From JAGTRP01 sp035255045 (GTDB lineage: Bacteria; Pseudomonadota; Gammaproteobacteria; Burkholderiales; Rhodocyclaceae), in assembly GCA_035255045.1 (NCBI GenBank), contig DATFAA010000153.1, positions 1-22,626 of the forward strand: a stretch of 22,626 nucleotides of DNA, given 5' to 3'. Under the pieces are notes generated by a model. The model made no database searches and was not told where the DNA came from. It saw only the letters and a list, made by a program, of their open reading frames with translations. The position numbers were made by a program, and so were the translations under genes. This document shows, in pieces, positions 21,710-22,626 of this stretch (positions are counted from its first letter, which is position 1; each line of letters begins with the position of its first letter).

Positions 21710-22480
21710 GTGGCGCTATCACACCTATACGACCAAGCGCTGAAACACATGGAGCGCACCGTCCATCAGCTCGCCAGTCGTGTCCCCAGGCCGCAGCGTG
21801 TTCCATTCAAGGACTCCTTTGTCTTTCGCTATGTCGAGAAGACAGTACATCAGGCCTTGGTCCAGAAACTTGCTCGGCTGGTGAGTGGTCTTCACGCGGC
21901 ACGTCTTCTCATGGAGGCGGGCTTTGTTCAGGAGCAGGCAGCACTGCAAAGAGTTCTCGACGAAATCACAGAAGACATTTCATTCCTATCTTTCTCAGTC
22001 ATATTTGGCGAGACAACTTCTCTGCACAAGGCATACCTAGATGCCTTCTTTCAAGAGGAGTTTGATACCAACGATGAGGTGGCATCCTCCATTGAGAGGG
22101 CCATGGTCCCGCGGAAAAAGATTAGGGCCTACATAGATCGGGTCTCAAGCGGCCCGAAGGGCTCAAGCAAGCACCTAGACGCATCGAGAACAGTAAGCAA
22201 GGCTTACTCTGGCTACGTCCACGCAGCTTCGCCGCAAATCATGGACATGTACGGTGGCAACCCACCTCGCTTCCACATGCGAGGAATGCATGGGACTGAA
22301 CGACATGCCGAACATAGGGCAGATCTTTGGAACCACTTCTATCGCGGCATTTTGGCTTTTGCCATCTCTGCCAAGGCCTTCGGTGATGAAGAGCTATTTG
22401 GTTCAATCCGCGATTTCGGTGACGAGTTTGCTCGGGCCACAGGAACGGACTACCAGTCAAATGAGTGGCAGAGAACCTAA
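21710..22480 (+). CDS. cassette-borne helical protein of unknown function
   Basis: This 256-residue soluble protein begins at a GTG (21710), five bases after the attC R' box; an ATG at 21749 is an alternative. It is predicted to be mostly helical, with segments such as ALVQKLARLVSGLHAARLLM and LWNHFYRGILAFAISAKAFG. A His/Arg-rich stretch (RFHMRGMHGTERHAEHRADL) is notable. I do not recognise the family, and no catalytic motif is certain. Its TAA stop overlaps the R'' box of the next recombination site, a tight cassette arrangement. A defence or stress role is possible given the location, but that is speculation. Confidence 0.65.
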   Translation: MALSHLYDQALKHMERTVHQLASRVPRPQRVPFKDSFVFRYVEKTVHQALVQKLARLVSGLHAARLLMEAGFVQEQAALQRVLDEITEDISFLSFSVIFGETTSLHKAYLDAFFQEEFDTNDEVASSIERAMVPRKKIRAYIDRVSSGPKGSSKHLDASRTVSKAYSGYVHAASPQIMDMYGGNPPRFHMRGMHGTERHAEHRADLWNHFYRGILAFAISAKAFGDEELFGSIRDFGDEFARATGTDYQSNEWQRT

Positions 22481-22481
22481 C
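22475..22481 (+). other. attC R'' box ACCTAAC, rest of site not recognised
   Basis: ACCTAAC fits RYYYAAC and overlaps the stop codon of the preceding cassette gene. A GTTGGAT at 22536-22542 fits GTTRRRY, but the inner arms do not pair, so a complete attC is not supported. The site may be truncated by another insertion or diverged. Confidence 0.4.
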
Positions 22482-22584
22482 CCTGCATATATGGACTCCC
22501 CCAGAAAACAAGGAAACTGATCGATAGTTCTGGCCGTTGGATAGCGCATGCAGTCGTATATCCGGCATCGAAGGTGGGTTCTCT

Positions 22585-22626
22585 ATGACCCGTGCCGACA
22601 TGGAATCTGCCCACGGAGCGCCAATC
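22585..22626 (+). CDS. possible start of a further gene, cut by window edge
   Basis: An ATG at 22585 preceded by AAGGTG gives 14 codons (MTRADMESAHGAPI) with no stop before the window ends. Too little is visible to judge its function or even be sure it is coding. Confidence 0.28.
   Translation, partial: MTRADMESAHGAPI

Larger units (their letters stand above)
17439..22626. mobile_element. left part of an inserted element carrying integron cassettes (right end outside window)
   Basis: From about 17439 the GC content and codon use change abruptly and ubiA is interrupted. The insert begins near TGTTGTTTTGTTACAATGG, which may be its terminal sequence; the exact junction cannot be fixed without the empty site or the other end. 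Contents in order are a repeat-rich 420-bp end, an AlpA-like gene, a replication-organiser-like gene, a strongly structured noncoding stretch, and integron cassettes with attC sites. No transposase, recombinase, integron integrase or conjugation gene is in the window, so the type of element is unknown. These enzymes could lie to the right. Confidence 0.7.

Noticed and set aside
22475..22542. Complete fourth attC site from ACCTAAC to GTTGGAT
   Set aside because: Only the end boxes fit; the inner arms do not pair and the outer boxes mismatch, so only the R'' box is reported.

Overview
The chromosomal part of the window (about 1-17438) is very GC-rich and packed with short-gap or overlapping genes. 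Its gene content (RidA-RecG, an NsrR-CcoG-hemerythrin-NnrS cluster, FadL, Aas-LplT, the start of UbiA) points to a respiring, probably denitrification-related betaproteobacterium of the Rhodocyclales type. The taxonomic call is inference from gene content and composition. From about 17439 onward the base composition drops, gene density falls and the content becomes accessory: this is the left part of an inserted element that interrupts ubiA and continues past the right edge of the window.

Layout. 1-872 (minus): membrane domain of an Atm1/HMT1-type ABC exporter, cut by the window edge. 962-3977 (plus): YciA-type acyl-CoA thioesterase, FadL-type outer-membrane channel, a DUF2802 protein and a SPOR-domain protein. 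3974-4303 (minus): small TPR protein. 4349-6774 (plus): ridA and recG, overlapping at ATGA. 6776-11064: a nitric-oxide response block. nsrR (minus) and ccoG-hemerythrin (plus) diverge from a 112-bp spacer holding a 23-bp palindrome with the spacing of an NsrR operator. nnrS (minus) converges on the hemerythrin gene and lies downstream of a YflT-like stress-protein gene. 11182-17357 (plus): aas-like bifunctional acyltransferase/acyl-ACP synthetase, an LplT-type transporter fused to a second acyltransferase, and a large DUF2339 membrane protein. 17370: ubiA begins but keeps only about 23 codons before the foreign DNA starts.

The inserted element starts with a gene-free 420-bp segment carrying three 10-bp-phased GAATTC repeats, several GTGAC/GTCAC motifs, a perfect TTGACA promoter box and hairpins. 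It then carries an AlpA/excisionase-like small protein overlapping a replication-organiser-like winged-helix protein. Next come about 1.35 kb with no convincing protein gene, of which roughly 19391-20280 is a dense succession of hairpins and long-range helices. U.G wobble pairs in two helices favour a plus-strand RNA. I read this as a candidate large structured noncoding RNA that I cannot assign to a family. It is followed by integron gene cassettes: a lipoprotein gene, a small membrane-protein gene and a helical protein gene of unknown function. Two complete attC recombination sites and two partial ones separate or flank them. No integron integrase is present in the window.

How the parts work together. 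The NO block looks like a coherent regulon: an iron-sulfur NO sensor, a copper-handling cytochrome oxidase assembly factor, a di-iron hemerythrin and NnrS. The aas-lplT pair forms a lysophospholipid salvage route. The element looks like a mobile or formerly mobile unit that carries cassettes and has broken (or duplicated elsewhere) a ubiquinone biosynthesis gene. Its right end would have to be seen to know which.
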